Positions 14,825 through 22,928 of a stretch of 30,880 nt of DNA are shown here, piece after piece. Location: positions 1 through 30,880 of the forward strand of contig UQXK01000019.1 in the NCBI GenBank assembly GCA_900544985.1, given 5' to 3'. How positions within the stretch are numbered: position 1 is the stretch's first letter; every line of letters begins with the position of its first letter. Origin of the DNA: an uncultured Eubacteriales bacterium. GTDB taxonomy: Bacteria; Bacillota; Clostridia; Oscillospirales; CAG-272. A model generated the notes under the pieces. That model worked only from the letters and a program-made list of their open reading frames with translations, did not search any database and was not told the DNA's origin. The position numbers and the translations under genes are program-made.

Positions 14825-15868
14825 TTATGTCGCCGTATTTTTCCTCTCGGCGCGTTTTTCGCGCAGCTTTTTCAAGGTTACAAATTCGACGATCTTATTT
14901 TCGTTGTTAAGGTATATAAGGAACACTACGAGTATAACCGCCTCTACCACCTTGTAAACATCCGACGTAAAGGAAGCGTTTACAAAGCTTAGCTGTCCGA
15001 ATCCTATCTGGATGAACTCATATGATGCGCATCCGATAAGTATGGCAACCTGTTTGTTGCAGAATTTTCCGGTAAATCCCGAGAAAAAGAGCGGCAGGAA
15101 GCAGCTGAACATAGAAGCTATCGTAGAGAAATTTATCGTCGGCGTGACGCCGTTTGTGGAGCATATCGACAGAGCGCCCGCTGCGCCGAATAACATTCCG
15201 GCAAATATATAGCATAACACCGCGTTGAGCTTTTCGTTTACTCCGGTGTTTACCGCTATCTTTTGCCCTGTCTGCAAAGCACGGTAGTCATAACCGAACT
15301 TTGTGTAATGAAATACTATTATCATAAAAGCGATCGCAATAACGATTATCACGGAAAGCGCCGCGGGATTTACCGCAAATTGGTAGTATGAAGTATCGGT
15401 CCCGAAGCTGACAGGTTTAAGTCCGCCCGTTATTATAGCGACAATACCTTCGAGTATGAGCGTCATTCCAAGACCTATTATCATCGGCGCAAGCTTTAAA
15501 GTTATATAAAGAATCCCCGAAATTCCGCCAAAGATAGCGCCGAACACCGCGCTTATGGCTATCATTCCGACAGGACCAAGCCCGAGATTATATGATAACT
15601 TCGCGCCTATAACTCCGCCTATGAGCATCGTTGCGCCCGTGGCAAAATCAAATCTGCCCGTGTGCATATTTATGGAAACGCCAAATGCAAGAAGAAGAAC
15701 ATAGGTAAGTCCCCTGAAATACAGCTGCCAAGTACTTCTTCCCGTAAACAGAGCGGTACCCGAAGCCGCGCAGGCAACAGACATTATCACAAAACACAGA
15801 AGCGGAATTATGATTATACCTATTCCCCTCTTGAAAATATTTTTTATCTTATCGTTTGCAGCCGTCAT
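14825..15868 (-). CDS. CUT2-type sugar ABC transporter permease (second permease)
   Basis: 347 residues from the ATG at 15868 (AAAGGA about 11 bases upstream); an in-frame TTG eight codons earlier is unlikely. About eight to ten hydrophobic segments fill the protein, with the branched-chain/ribose permease family (RbsC-like) features LLAFGVSINMHTGRFDFATGATMLIGG and FSTIASMFSCFLPLFFSGFTG, and a cytoplasmic basic tail. It pairs with the other permease (17232-18263) to form a heterodimeric channel, since the operon has one ATPase and one binding protein. The second permease follows the binding-protein gene after 98 bases containing a strong stem-loop. Confidence 0.85.
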   Translation of the reverse strand: MTAANDKIKNIFKRGIGIIIIPLLCFVIMSVACAASGTALFTGRSTWQLYFRGLTYVLLLAFGVSINMHTGRFDFATGATMLIGGVIGAKLSYNLGLGPVGMIAISAVFGAIFGGISGILYITLKLAPMIIGLGMTLILEGIVAIITGGLKPVSFGTDTSYYQFAVNPAALSVIIVIAIAFMIIVFHYTKFGYDYRALQTGQKIAVNTGVNEKLNAVLCYIFAGMLFGAAGALSICSTNGVTPTINFSTIASMFSCFLPLFFSGFTGKFCNKQVAILIGCASYEFIQIGFGQLSFVNASFTSDVYKVVEAVILVVFLIYLNNENKIVEFVTLKKLREKRAERKNTAT

Positions 15869-15916
15869 CTTCAAACTTATCCTTTCTCGCAAATTTTGGA
15901 AAAAACAAGGGGTGGT

Positions 15917-15946
15917 TCCCTTCCGCGCCGTATGACGCGGAAGGGA
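15917..15946 (-). other. Stem-loop between binding-protein and second permease genes
   Basis: Perfect 11-bp stem TCCCTTCCGCG/CGCGGAAGGGA (15917-15927 with 15936-15946), 8-base loop, no U-tract following at once. Such stems after binding-protein genes commonly protect the upstream mRNA and raise binding-protein yield; that role is inferred here. Confidence 0.6.
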
Positions 15947-15966
15947 TTAGGAGAATTATGAAAAGA

Positions 15967-17181
15967 TTATTTGTTGTATGCTTCGTGAATGGCAACAGCG
16001 CCTTCGTAATCTGCGTTGCAAAGCTTCAAGAACTCGTCATAAGTGTTGTTTATAAAATGATCGAGAACGTTTTTGTTGTAGCAATATCCGGTTTCGGCGT
16101 TATCGGAAGCAAGCATTGAATTAAGAGCGTCTTTGCTTGTAGCTACCCAATAGTTCATGCCGACTCTTACCGCGCTTCCGTCGGGAGATGTTATCTTGTG
16201 TCCGTTTATGGCGCTGAGCACAAGAACGATTCCGGGAGCCATAGCGGAAGCGAATTTTCCGCAGTCATAGGAATAACCGAGATCAAAGCATTCCGCGTAG
16301 TCTGCCGCGATGGAGTCAACGCCGCCGCACATAACATTATTTATAGAAGAGGACGCCTGAGTGATACCGTATGCGATTCTTGCGACAGTATCTCCCGCAC
16401 CTACCGAGAGTATGCAGACGCCGCCCGCTTCAAGGCTGTTCGTAAGCTTTGTGGAGAAAGCGTCGTCAAAAGCGAAACCGTCCATATATCCCGTTATTCT
16501 GTATTTTGTGCTGACGAATTTCGTGGGATCTACACCTGCGCCCGCAAGTTTTCCGACAAGTTCCTCGCGTTTCTTCGCGCCGTCATAATTTGTTCCGCTG
16601 TCTTCGCAAAGATAAGCGAGCATTCCCGCAAGTCTCTGAATGTGCATAGAAGCGCCGTAGCCGGTAGCGCCGCCGAATACAGTAAAAGCGCTCTGTCCTT
16701 TTTCTTCGACAAAGTATTTCGCCATAGCATAGCCAGCTTCATACTCTGTGTCATCCGTAGGAGCAACCGAACCCAAGAAGTACTCTATGTTTTTGATCTG
16801 CTCGTGCTGTTCTGCCGTCGGATGGCCTGTGGGAATAGCTACATAGAGTTTCTTATCCGCAGCCGCGTTTACGGAGGCTACTATATCGTCGTCAGAGAAG
16901 AGGAAAATAGCGTCATATCCTCTTGAAGCATATGTGTTTATCGCAGAAACCTCTGCCGCGGAGCTGTCCGTCGTCGTAAAATCGAATGTTATGCCCATCT
17001 CTTCGCCTACTGCTCTGAGATATTTTTCCCAAGCCGCAGCCTCGCCGGAGCTGTCATCTTCGCGGAGAACGCCTATCTTTATATCAGAGGCTTTTTTTCC
17101 GCAGGAAGCGAGTGCCGCGCAAGAGAGAAGAAGCGCCAAAGCGAGCATCGCCGAAAGAATTTTTTTGAAATAATGTTTCAT
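15967..17181 (-). CDS. Sugar ABC transporter substrate-binding lipoprotein (periplasmic-binding type 1 fold)
   Basis: 404 residues. A lipoprotein signal with lipobox LASC27 anchors it to the outer face of the membrane. The mature part begins with SDIKIGVLREDDSSGEAAAWEKYL, followed by INTYASRGYDAIFLFSDDDIVASVNAA and KKLYVAIPTGHPT, a pattern of ribose/autoinducer-2-like type 1 binding proteins. Further signatures are GAGDTVARIAYGITQ and VMCGGVDSIAADYAECFDLGYSYDCGKFASAM. It captures the sugar and delivers it to the two permeases. AGGAGG lies about 10 bases before the ATG. Ligand identity cannot be read from the sequence; GH39, GH3, GH78 and esterase neighbours suggest a plant- or microbe-derived oligosaccharide. 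Confidence 0.85.
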   Translation of the reverse strand: MKHYFKKILSAMLALALLLSCAALASCGKKASDIKIGVLREDDSSGEAAAWEKYLRAVGEEMGITFDFTTTDSSAAEVSAINTYASRGYDAIFLFSDDDIVASVNAAADKKLYVAIPTGHPTAEQHEQIKNIEYFLGSVAPTDDTEYEAGYAMAKYFVEEKGQSAFTVFGGATGYGASMHIQRLAGMLAYLCEDSGTNYDGAKKREELVGKLAGAGVDPTKFVSTKYRITGYMDGFAFDDAFSTKLTNSLEAGGVCILSVGAGDTVARIAYGITQASSSINNVMCGGVDSIAADYAECFDLGYSYDCGKFASAMAPGIVLVLSAINGHKITSPDGSAVRVGMNYWVATSKDALNSMLASDNAETGYCYNKNVLDHFINNTYDEFLKLCNADYEGAVAIHEAYNK

Positions 17182-17231
17182 ATCTTCTGTTTCCTCCTGA
17201 ATTTATATTATTTTTAAATTGACAAATTTTT

Positions 17232-18263
17232 TTAACGTTCCAAAAGCTTCGCGCGGTTTCCTATTGAAAAGAGGAATACGACCACAACAAAGAGAACGCC
17301 TTTTACTATTTGCAGATACCAGCTTCCCGTAACGTAGATATTCATAAACGAATCGAGAAAAGCCATTGAAAAAGAACCGAGAAGCGCCGCATACATCTTT
17401 GATCTCGGACCTCCGCTCATGCTCATACCGCCGAAAACAAGCGCGATAAGCATATTCATTCCGACAGAGGAGCCGGAAGAAGACGAAAGCGTCGGCGTTT
17501 CCACTATCATTGCAAACGAAGCAAGACCTATACCGATTCCCGCAAGAGCAAAGGATAGTATTGTGAGCTTCTTTGCATTTATTCCGGAGAGTCCCGCGCA
17601 AACGGCATTTCCTCCGAGAAACTTTTGCTTGCGCCCTGTTTTCAGAATATAGAAAACAAAGCAACAGAAAAGTTCGAATACAACGAGAATCGCCACACGG
17701 AAGCCTGTGTTGTTAAGGCTTCTCACAAGCGACATTGGCACCGATATAGCCGCGTTCGTTCCGAAAGCGGTTATCATGAGCGTCGCCACCGATGTATAAA
17801 CGTTCATCATGACTATTGTCATTATGAATACCGGAAGGTTGAAAAACGAGGCGAGAACGGAGTTCAGTACGCTGAGCGTTATGGCAACCGCAACACAGAC
17901 TATAAGCATCAGAAAGATATTGTTCGTCGCCTTTCCCACAAGACCGCCGATTATAGCGGATATAAGCATATTTGCGCCGAGGGAAAGATCGAAAGAGCCT
18001 GAGGTAAATATAAACGTTGCACCGGTAGCTACAAGAGCTACTATCGTGGCATTAGCTATTATGACCTCAAAACCGATGGCAAGATCATATCCGTTTATCA
18101 GCGCGCTCACAACATATAAAAGTCCGAGAACAACGCACGCCATAAGAGGTATAAGCCCGACTATACGCTGTGTCATAAGCGCTTTTTTGCGACGTTTCAA
18201 AACAGAAACATCATCTTGCGTAAGAGCGGCGGGATTGGAGTTCTTTATATTTTCGTTTGTCAT
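17232..18263 (-). CDS. CUT2-type sugar ABC transporter permease (first permease)
   Basis: 343 residues with a cytoplasmic charged N-terminus (about 1-30) and multiple hydrophobic segments. IANATIVALVATGATFIFTSGSFDLSLGANMLISAIIGG is the conserved RbsC-type membrane motif (GG.DLS.G). ALAGIGIGLASFAMIVETPTLSSSSGSSVGMNMLIALVFGGMSMSGG resembles the usual GxxMxGG motif near the C-terminus that contacts the ATPase. AAGGAGG precedes the ATG. It starts 12 bases after the ATPase gene and is followed by the binding protein after 50 bases. It is clearly different in sequence from the second permease, which supports a heterodimer. Confidence 0.87.
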   Translation of the reverse strand: MTNENIKNSNPAALTQDDVSVLKRRKKALMTQRIVGLIPLMACVVLGLLYVVSALINGYDLAIGFEVIIANATIVALVATGATFIFTSGSFDLSLGANMLISAIIGGLVGKATNNIFLMLIVCVAVAITLSVLNSVLASFFNLPVFIMTIVMMNVYTSVATLMITAFGTNAAISVPMSLVRSLNNTGFRVAILVVFELFCCFVFYILKTGRKQKFLGGNAVCAGLSGINAKKLTILSFALAGIGIGLASFAMIVETPTLSSSSGSSVGMNMLIALVFGGMSMSGGPRSKMYAALLGSFSMAFLDSFMNIYVTGSWYLQIVKGVLFVVVVFLFSIGNRAKLLER

Positions 18264-18275
18264 TTCTCCGCCTCC

Positions 18276-19805
18276 TTAAACCATGTATTTGATGATTTCC
18301 GCATCGGAAAGATCGGGACTGCGCGGGAATTCTTTTGTTATCCGTCCGTCTTTCATTATTATAAGGCGGTCCGCCATTCCCATAAGCTCCGTCATTTCCT
18401 CGGAGATCATAATTATTGTTTTGCCCTCTTTTTTCATCCTGTACATGAGCTGATACATAGTCTGCTTGACGCCGATATCTATTCCTCTTGTAGGACAGTC
18501 GAGTATAAGGATATCCGAACCGCAGCCTATCCACTTTCCGAATACGACTTTCTGTTTGTTTCCGCCGGAAAGCTGTGAGACCGACTGATCCATGGAGAAG
18601 CATTTTATCTGCATGAAGTCTATCTGATTCTTGACATATTTCCTCTCATTTGCGGAGAAAATAAAGTGTTTTCCCACGGCGTATTCATTCATTCCCGCGA
18701 TAGCTATATTGTCTCTTATCGACGCCGCGGTGCAGAGAGATTCTATATCCCTGTCCTTCGCCACATATCCGACCTTGTTTTTCATCGCAAACGACGGATT
18801 TTTCATTTTTTTGCCGTGAACGAGCACTTCTCCTTTGCTCGGAGAAAGCGCGCCGTAAAGCACCTTTCCGAGCGTATGCATTCCGCAGTGGGAAAGTCCG
18901 CCTATTCCGAGTATCTCGCCTTTATGTGCTTCAAGACTCATATCTATGACGCGGTTTTTATAGGTGACATTTTTCATTTCAAGAACGACTTCGTCGGAAT
19001 AAGACCCGTCGTAATCCGAACGGTAATAATCGCCTTGAAGTTCACGTCCTATCATGGAAGAACGGATCGCGTCCGCGTCAAATTCTTCCTTTTCGAAAGT
19101 ACGTATTATATGACCGTCGCGAAGGACCGTGAGAGTATCGCACTTTTCCATTATCTCGTCCAGATCGTGAGAAATAAACACAACGGAACGATCTGAATTT
19201 TTCATTCGTTCCATAAGATCGTATATTATCTCTCTGCCCTTTTGAGAAAGAGATGTCGTCGTTTCGTCCACAACGATTATCTCGGGAGACTGCATCCATA
19301 CCTTTGCAACCTCGACAAGCTTTCTGTCCATCATATCGAGGCTTCCGGTAATCGCCCCCGCACGGATATGTCCCGCGCCGATATCGTCCAGTGCCTTTTG
19401 CGCGGCACGGCGCATTTCGCTGCCGTTTATAAATCCGCCTTTTGAAAAGCGTTCGCTTTCGCAAAGGAACATATTTTCCGCGACGGTTATACCCGGAACG
19501 GTGCCGCTCTCCTGCACTATCATTCCCACGCCTTTATCGAGCGCCCAATTCATAGAACGGGGATTCCATTTTTCACCTTTATAAATCATTTCCCCGCTGT
19601 CGCATGGTTGCATACCCGAAAAAATCGACGTGATCGTTGATTTTCCGGAACCGTTCTCTCCTATAAGTCCGCGTATTTCTCCGCGCCTTACGGAAAGATC
19701 GACATTATCGAGAGCAACAACCGGTCCGAAAGTTTTCGTCATTCCGGTTATCTGCATTATGATATCGCCGCTTTTTTTTACGTTTTCACTACGTTCGCGT
19801 TCCAT
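18276..19805 (-). CDS. Sugar ABC transporter ATP-binding protein (two NBDs, RbsA/MglA type)
   Basis: 509 residues with two nucleotide-binding domains. NBD1: Walker A GENGSGKST at 49-57, Walker B EIIVVDETTTSL near 174, H-loop VVFISHDLDE near 203, with a degenerate signature (SLDMMDRKLVEVAKVWM). NBD2: its Walker A position reads GIGGLSHCGMHTLG, lacking the Lys-Ser/Thr pair, whereas its signature VSQLSGGNKQK and Walker B ILILDCPTRGID are intact. This asymmetry (one catalytic NBD, complementary signature in the other) is usual for the CUT2 family. AGGGGGAGAAA precedes the ATG. First gene of the operon, its promoter lies at 19897-19925. Confidence 0.9.
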   Translation of the reverse strand: MERERSENVKKSGDIIMQITGMTKTFGPVVALDNVDLSVRRGEIRGLIGENGSGKSTITSIFSGMQPCDSGEMIYKGEKWNPRSMNWALDKGVGMIVQESGTVPGITVAENMFLCESERFSKGGFINGSEMRRAAQKALDDIGAGHIRAGAITGSLDMMDRKLVEVAKVWMQSPEIIVVDETTTSLSQKGREIIYDLMERMKNSDRSVVFISHDLDEIMEKCDTLTVLRDGHIIRTFEKEEFDADAIRSSMIGRELQGDYYRSDYDGSYSDEVVLEMKNVTYKNRVIDMSLEAHKGEILGIGGLSHCGMHTLGKVLYGALSPSKGEVLVHGKKMKNPSFAMKNKVGYVAKDRDIESLCTAASIRDNIAIAGMNEYAVGKHFIFSANERKYVKNQIDFMQIKCFSMDQSVSQLSGGNKQKVVFGKWIGCGSDILILDCPTRGIDIGVKQTMYQLMYRMKKEGKTIIMISEEMTELMGMADRLIIMKDGRITKEFPRSPDLSDAEIIKYMV

Positions 19806-19896
19806 TTTCTCCCCCTCTTCAAGAATGGCGCTTCCGATTCCCGCGCAGAAAGAATGCCATGAACGGGAATTTTCGGCTGTTTGCTTTTACACTTTT

Positions 19897-19925
19897 ATTT
19901 TATTTTTTTCACGCATCTTTTTCAA
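19897..19925 (-). promoter_or_regulatory. Putative promoter of the sugar transport and utilisation operon
   Basis: Minus-strand TTGAAA (19920-19925) and TAAAAT (19897-19902), 17-base spacer, leaving a leader of about 85 bases before the ATPase ATG. The imperfect hexamers fit a promoter needing an activator, such as the divergent AraC-type protein. Confidence 0.5.
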
Positions 19926-20051
19926 TGCGATATTTTTACATAGACTGTGGAAGATTTTTTCCTTTTCAAATGTCGGAAATCCGCCCAACAGTAAAATATG
20001 TCAATTTTTTACACCTTTTTGGGCAAAAAAGTATTTTTTATGCACATTTTA

Positions 20052-20080
20052 TTGACACATTTGACTCAACCATATATAAT
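20052..20080 (+). promoter_or_regulatory. Promoter of the AraC-GH39 fusion gene
   Basis: TTGACA (20052-20057), 17-base spacer, TATAAT (20075-20080), both consensus. In the shared intergenic region 19806-20141, TGTCAAT at 19999-20005 is the inverted counterpart of ATTGACA at 20051-20057 and may be part of an operator. Confidence 0.7.
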
Positions 20081-20141
20081 TTATAATAACAGCCCCGCAC
20101 AACTTAATGAGATTTGACATAAAACGAGGAGGTGAAGTATC

Positions 20142-22607
20142 ATGCAGTCGATGTACGAAATATGTGAATACAGCCACCCGCTTGATATACGCATATTCCT
20201 GCACAAAGTCGATTCCTTCGCTATGCACTGGCACACAGCTTACGAATTTCTCCTCATACTTGACGGAGAATGCGAGGTCACGACAGGCACGGTAAAAAAA
20301 TACCGCGAAGGAGATCTGTTACTTATAAACGCTTATGAGCCGCACTCGCTTCTTTCCAAAGAAGGCGCCGTAATACTCGCGCTTCAAGTACGCAATAACG
20401 TTTTCGGTGACGATGGCGGATTCAATATTGATAGTGTTAGAAATTCCGGCGCGGATTATTCAATGATAAAATCAATAATGGCACGTCTTATAAAACTTCA
20501 CAGCGAAAAAGCGCCGTATTGCGACGTGCTCATGCAAAGTCTTGTGCTAAGATTAAAATACGAGATCGTTTCAAAATTCCGTTCCGACAGCGCCGACGCG
20601 GAAAAATTCATAACATATAAAAAACACATTTCAAAACTCAGCGGCGTTCTCGACTATATACAGAATAATTATCACACCGAAATATCGCTTACAAAAACGG
20701 CAAACGAATTTTTCTTTTCCGCCGCTTATCTTTCGCGTCTTTTCGAAAAGACGATGGGAATAACATTCAAAAAATATATAGACAGCCTGCGTTTCACGGA
20801 GGCAATGGGACTTCTCCTTTCGACGGATATGTCCATAGACGATGTCGCCGAAAAAAGCGGATTTCCCAACACGCGCGCCTTTGTCTCCATGCACAAGGAA
20901 ACTTACGGATGTCTTCCGAGCGAGCACCGCAAAAACAGAAATATCGGGGAATTTGCTTTATCCGAAAAGAGCATGAACTATGTGGACTTCAAAAAAACGG
21001 ATTATCTGGCAAAGCTTGCGAAATACCTTTCCGATTCGGAAAATATCGCAACGCTTCCGGAAAGATCCGATATTTCGTCATTCGAGTTTTCATTCGACGC
21101 TTCAAATACATCGGTAAAACTGAAACACACATTCAAAAACTTCTGCACCGTCGGGCGCGCTTCCGATCTGTTACGCGAAAATATACGCCAGATGCTGCGG
21201 CAGGCGCAAAAGGATATAGGTTTCAAATATATAAAATTTCACGGACTTTTCGACGACGATTTAAGCGTATATACAAAATCCTCCGACGGAACGTCGATAA
21301 TAAATTTCGAAAATATAGACCGTATACTCGATTTTCTTCTCTCGATAAATCTGAAACCGCTTCTTCAACTTTCTTTTATGCCCAAAGAGCTTGCAAAATA
21401 TCCGGAAAAGACCGCATTTTTCCGTCCGCTCATAACAAGCGAACCGAAAAGCAACGAAGAATGGGGAGAATTTATAAAAACTTTTACGCGACATATACTT
21501 TCCCGTTACGGAAGCGATGAGGTCGAAAAGTGGCTTTTCAGCGTTTGGAACGAGGCGGAAACACCGCAGAATATGTTCGGATTCCGCGATCCGTCGCTCT
21601 TCCCCGGTTTTTACAGGGCGACTTATAAAGCCGTCAAGGAAGTTTTCCCGGAAGCAAAATTCGGCACTACATCCGTCATGTACGAAACGCTCCTTTACCA
21701 CGACTGGTTCGACAAAATGGCAAAAGAGCTTTCCGACTGTCCGCCGGATTTTGTAAATCTCCATTTTTATCCCGTAAAAACTTCCGTGACATACGATATA
21801 GACCATCTTTCGAGCAATTCGATAGAGCTTCATTCAAATCCGTATATATTGGGTGAAACGATAACAAAAGTCAAAGAAAAACTCGAATCCCTCGGTTATT
21901 CAGATCTCCCCGTTTATCTTACCGAATGGAATTCCACCACATCCCACAGAGACCTTCTGAACGATACCGCATTCAAGGGACCTTATGTGGCACGCAACAT
22001 CATGGCAAATTTTGACAGACTCGATTCTTTCGGCTATTGGAGTCTTACGGACGACATATACGAACTTCCGGCAGACGACAGACTTTTCCATGGCGGGCAC
22101 GGGCTTTTCACCAAAAACGGCATAAAAAAACCGCCATACTATGCTTTCGAATTTCTCGCAAAGCTCGGACATACGCTAATAGGCAAGGAAAAGGGCGTCA
22201 TTGCGACAAAAAACAGCTCCGGTTTCCAATTCGTTTTTGCAAACTATATACATTATAACGAACTGTACGCCGCAGGCGAACTCTTCGATACGAACGACAA
22301 AAACAGATACTCCGCATTCCGCAGCGAACAGATAAAAAATTTCGATATAACACTTCAAAACGTCGCGGACGGAGAGTATATCGCGGAAGAATATATTGTA
22401 AACCGCGAATACGGAAGCGTATACGATATATGGGACAGATGCTTCGGAGGAGAGGAGCCGCGCACAAAACAGGCAGAAGAGGCACTTCGCGCCGCCGCAG
22501 TTCCGAATTTCCGTATGCAGAAACTGTCCGCCGTCGGCGGAAACCTATGTTTCAAAGTTTCCCTTATGCCGCATGAAATACGGCTTGCGGTCATAAAGAA
22601 AATATAA
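20142..22607 (+). CDS. AraC-type regulator fused to a GH39 glycoside hydrolase
   Basis: 821 residues, ATG preceded by a near-perfect AGGAGGTG site, no signal peptide, so cytoplasmic. Residues 10-90 form a cupin-like sensor domain (MHWHTAYEFLLILDGECEV, YREGDLLLINAYEPHSL). Residues 163-265 carry two AraC helix-turn-helix motifs (ISLTKTANEFFFSAAYLSRLFEK and MSIDDVAEKSGFPNTRAFVSMHKETYGCLPSEHRK). Residues about 310-735 form a GH39 TIM barrel related to xylan beta-xylosidases: SVWNEAETP with acid/base E471 and VYLTEWNSTTSH with nucleophile E595; FEFL and a C-terminal beta domain complete it. Both catalytic Glu residues are kept, so the protein may hydrolyse its inducer or bind it as a sensor. Divergent from the sugar operon that it presumably controls. 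AraC-GH39 fusions appear in databases of Bacillota; the coupling mechanism is unknown. Confidence 0.9.
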   Translation: MQSMYEICEYSHPLDIRIFLHKVDSFAMHWHTAYEFLLILDGECEVTTGTVKKYREGDLLLINAYEPHSLLSKEGAVILALQVRNNVFGDDGGFNIDSVRNSGADYSMIKSIMARLIKLHSEKAPYCDVLMQSLVLRLKYEIVSKFRSDSADAEKFITYKKHISKLSGVLDYIQNNYHTEISLTKTANEFFFSAAYLSRLFEKTMGITFKKYIDSLRFTEAMGLLLSTDMSIDDVAEKSGFPNTRAFVSMHKETYGCLPSEHRKNRNIGEFALSEKSMNYVDFKKTDYLAKLAKYLSDSENIATLPERSDISSFEFSFDASNTSVKLKHTFKNFCTVGRASDLLRENIRQMLRQAQKDIGFKYIKFHGLFDDDLSVYTKSSDGTSIINFENIDRILDFLLSINLKPLLQLSFMPKELAKYPEKTAFFRPLITSEPKSNEEWGEFIKTFTRHILSRYGSDEVEKWLFSVWNEAETPQNMFGFRDPSLFPGFYRATYKAVKEVFPEAKFGTTSVMYETLLYHDWFDKMAKELSDCPPDFVNLHFYPVKTSVTYDIDHLSSNSIELHSNPYILGETITKVKEKLESLGYSDLPVYLTEWNSTTSHRDLLNDTAFKGPYVARNIMANFDRLDSFGYWSLTDDIYELPADDRLFHGGHGLFTKNGIKKPPYYAFEFLAKLGHTLIGKEKGVIATKNSSGFQFVFANYIHYNELYAAGELFDTNDKNRYSAFRSEQIKNFDITLQNVADGEYIAEEYIVNREYGSVYDIWDRCFGGEEPRTKQAEEALRAAAVPNFRMQKLSAVGGNLCFKVSLMPHEIRLAVIKKI

Positions 22608-22678
22608 AAGCAGTAGCGTAATCCGAAAATCAATACATTTGTATAATATGCAAATAATCGTTTTACATCAAGAGAAAA

Positions 22679-22712
22679 CGCGTCCGACTCATTTCAGTCG
22701 GACGCGCTTTTT
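22679..22712 (+). terminator. Terminator of the AraC-GH39 gene
   Basis: Stem CGCGTCCGACT/AGTCGGACGCG (22679-22689 with 22696-22706) with a 6-base loop and T5 after it. It is GC-rich and strong. Confidence 0.85.
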
Positions 22713-22928
22713 AATAGTGGAAAAATATTGTATCAAACTTTATCACGCTTTGACGATTGCAGCAGCACAAGGGGCGTGCGCCGCAAGACCGTTCGGCGGG
22801 GATTATAACCACCGCTTAAATTACGGTATATATCCGTCTTTGGAGAGGCAGACATATGCGTTAAGGTCATATTCCCCAAAAGTGCGTTTTTTCTTTTCTC
22901 ATATATCACTTAAAAATTTATTTCAACA
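22713..22928. other. Intergenic region with no recognised gene
   Basis: The two flanking genes converge here. A few small hairpins (CCGCAAGACCGTTCGGCGG near 22781-22799 and GCGGGGATTATAACCACCGC near 22796-22815) are visible but no gene, riboswitch or clear terminator for the rhamnosidase gene. Confidence 0.4.

Noticed and set aside
22770..22830. Possible structured RNA from G/C-rich hairpins between the convergent genes
   Set aside because: The hairpins are short, do not nest into a known riboswitch or small-RNA fold, and lack a promoter.
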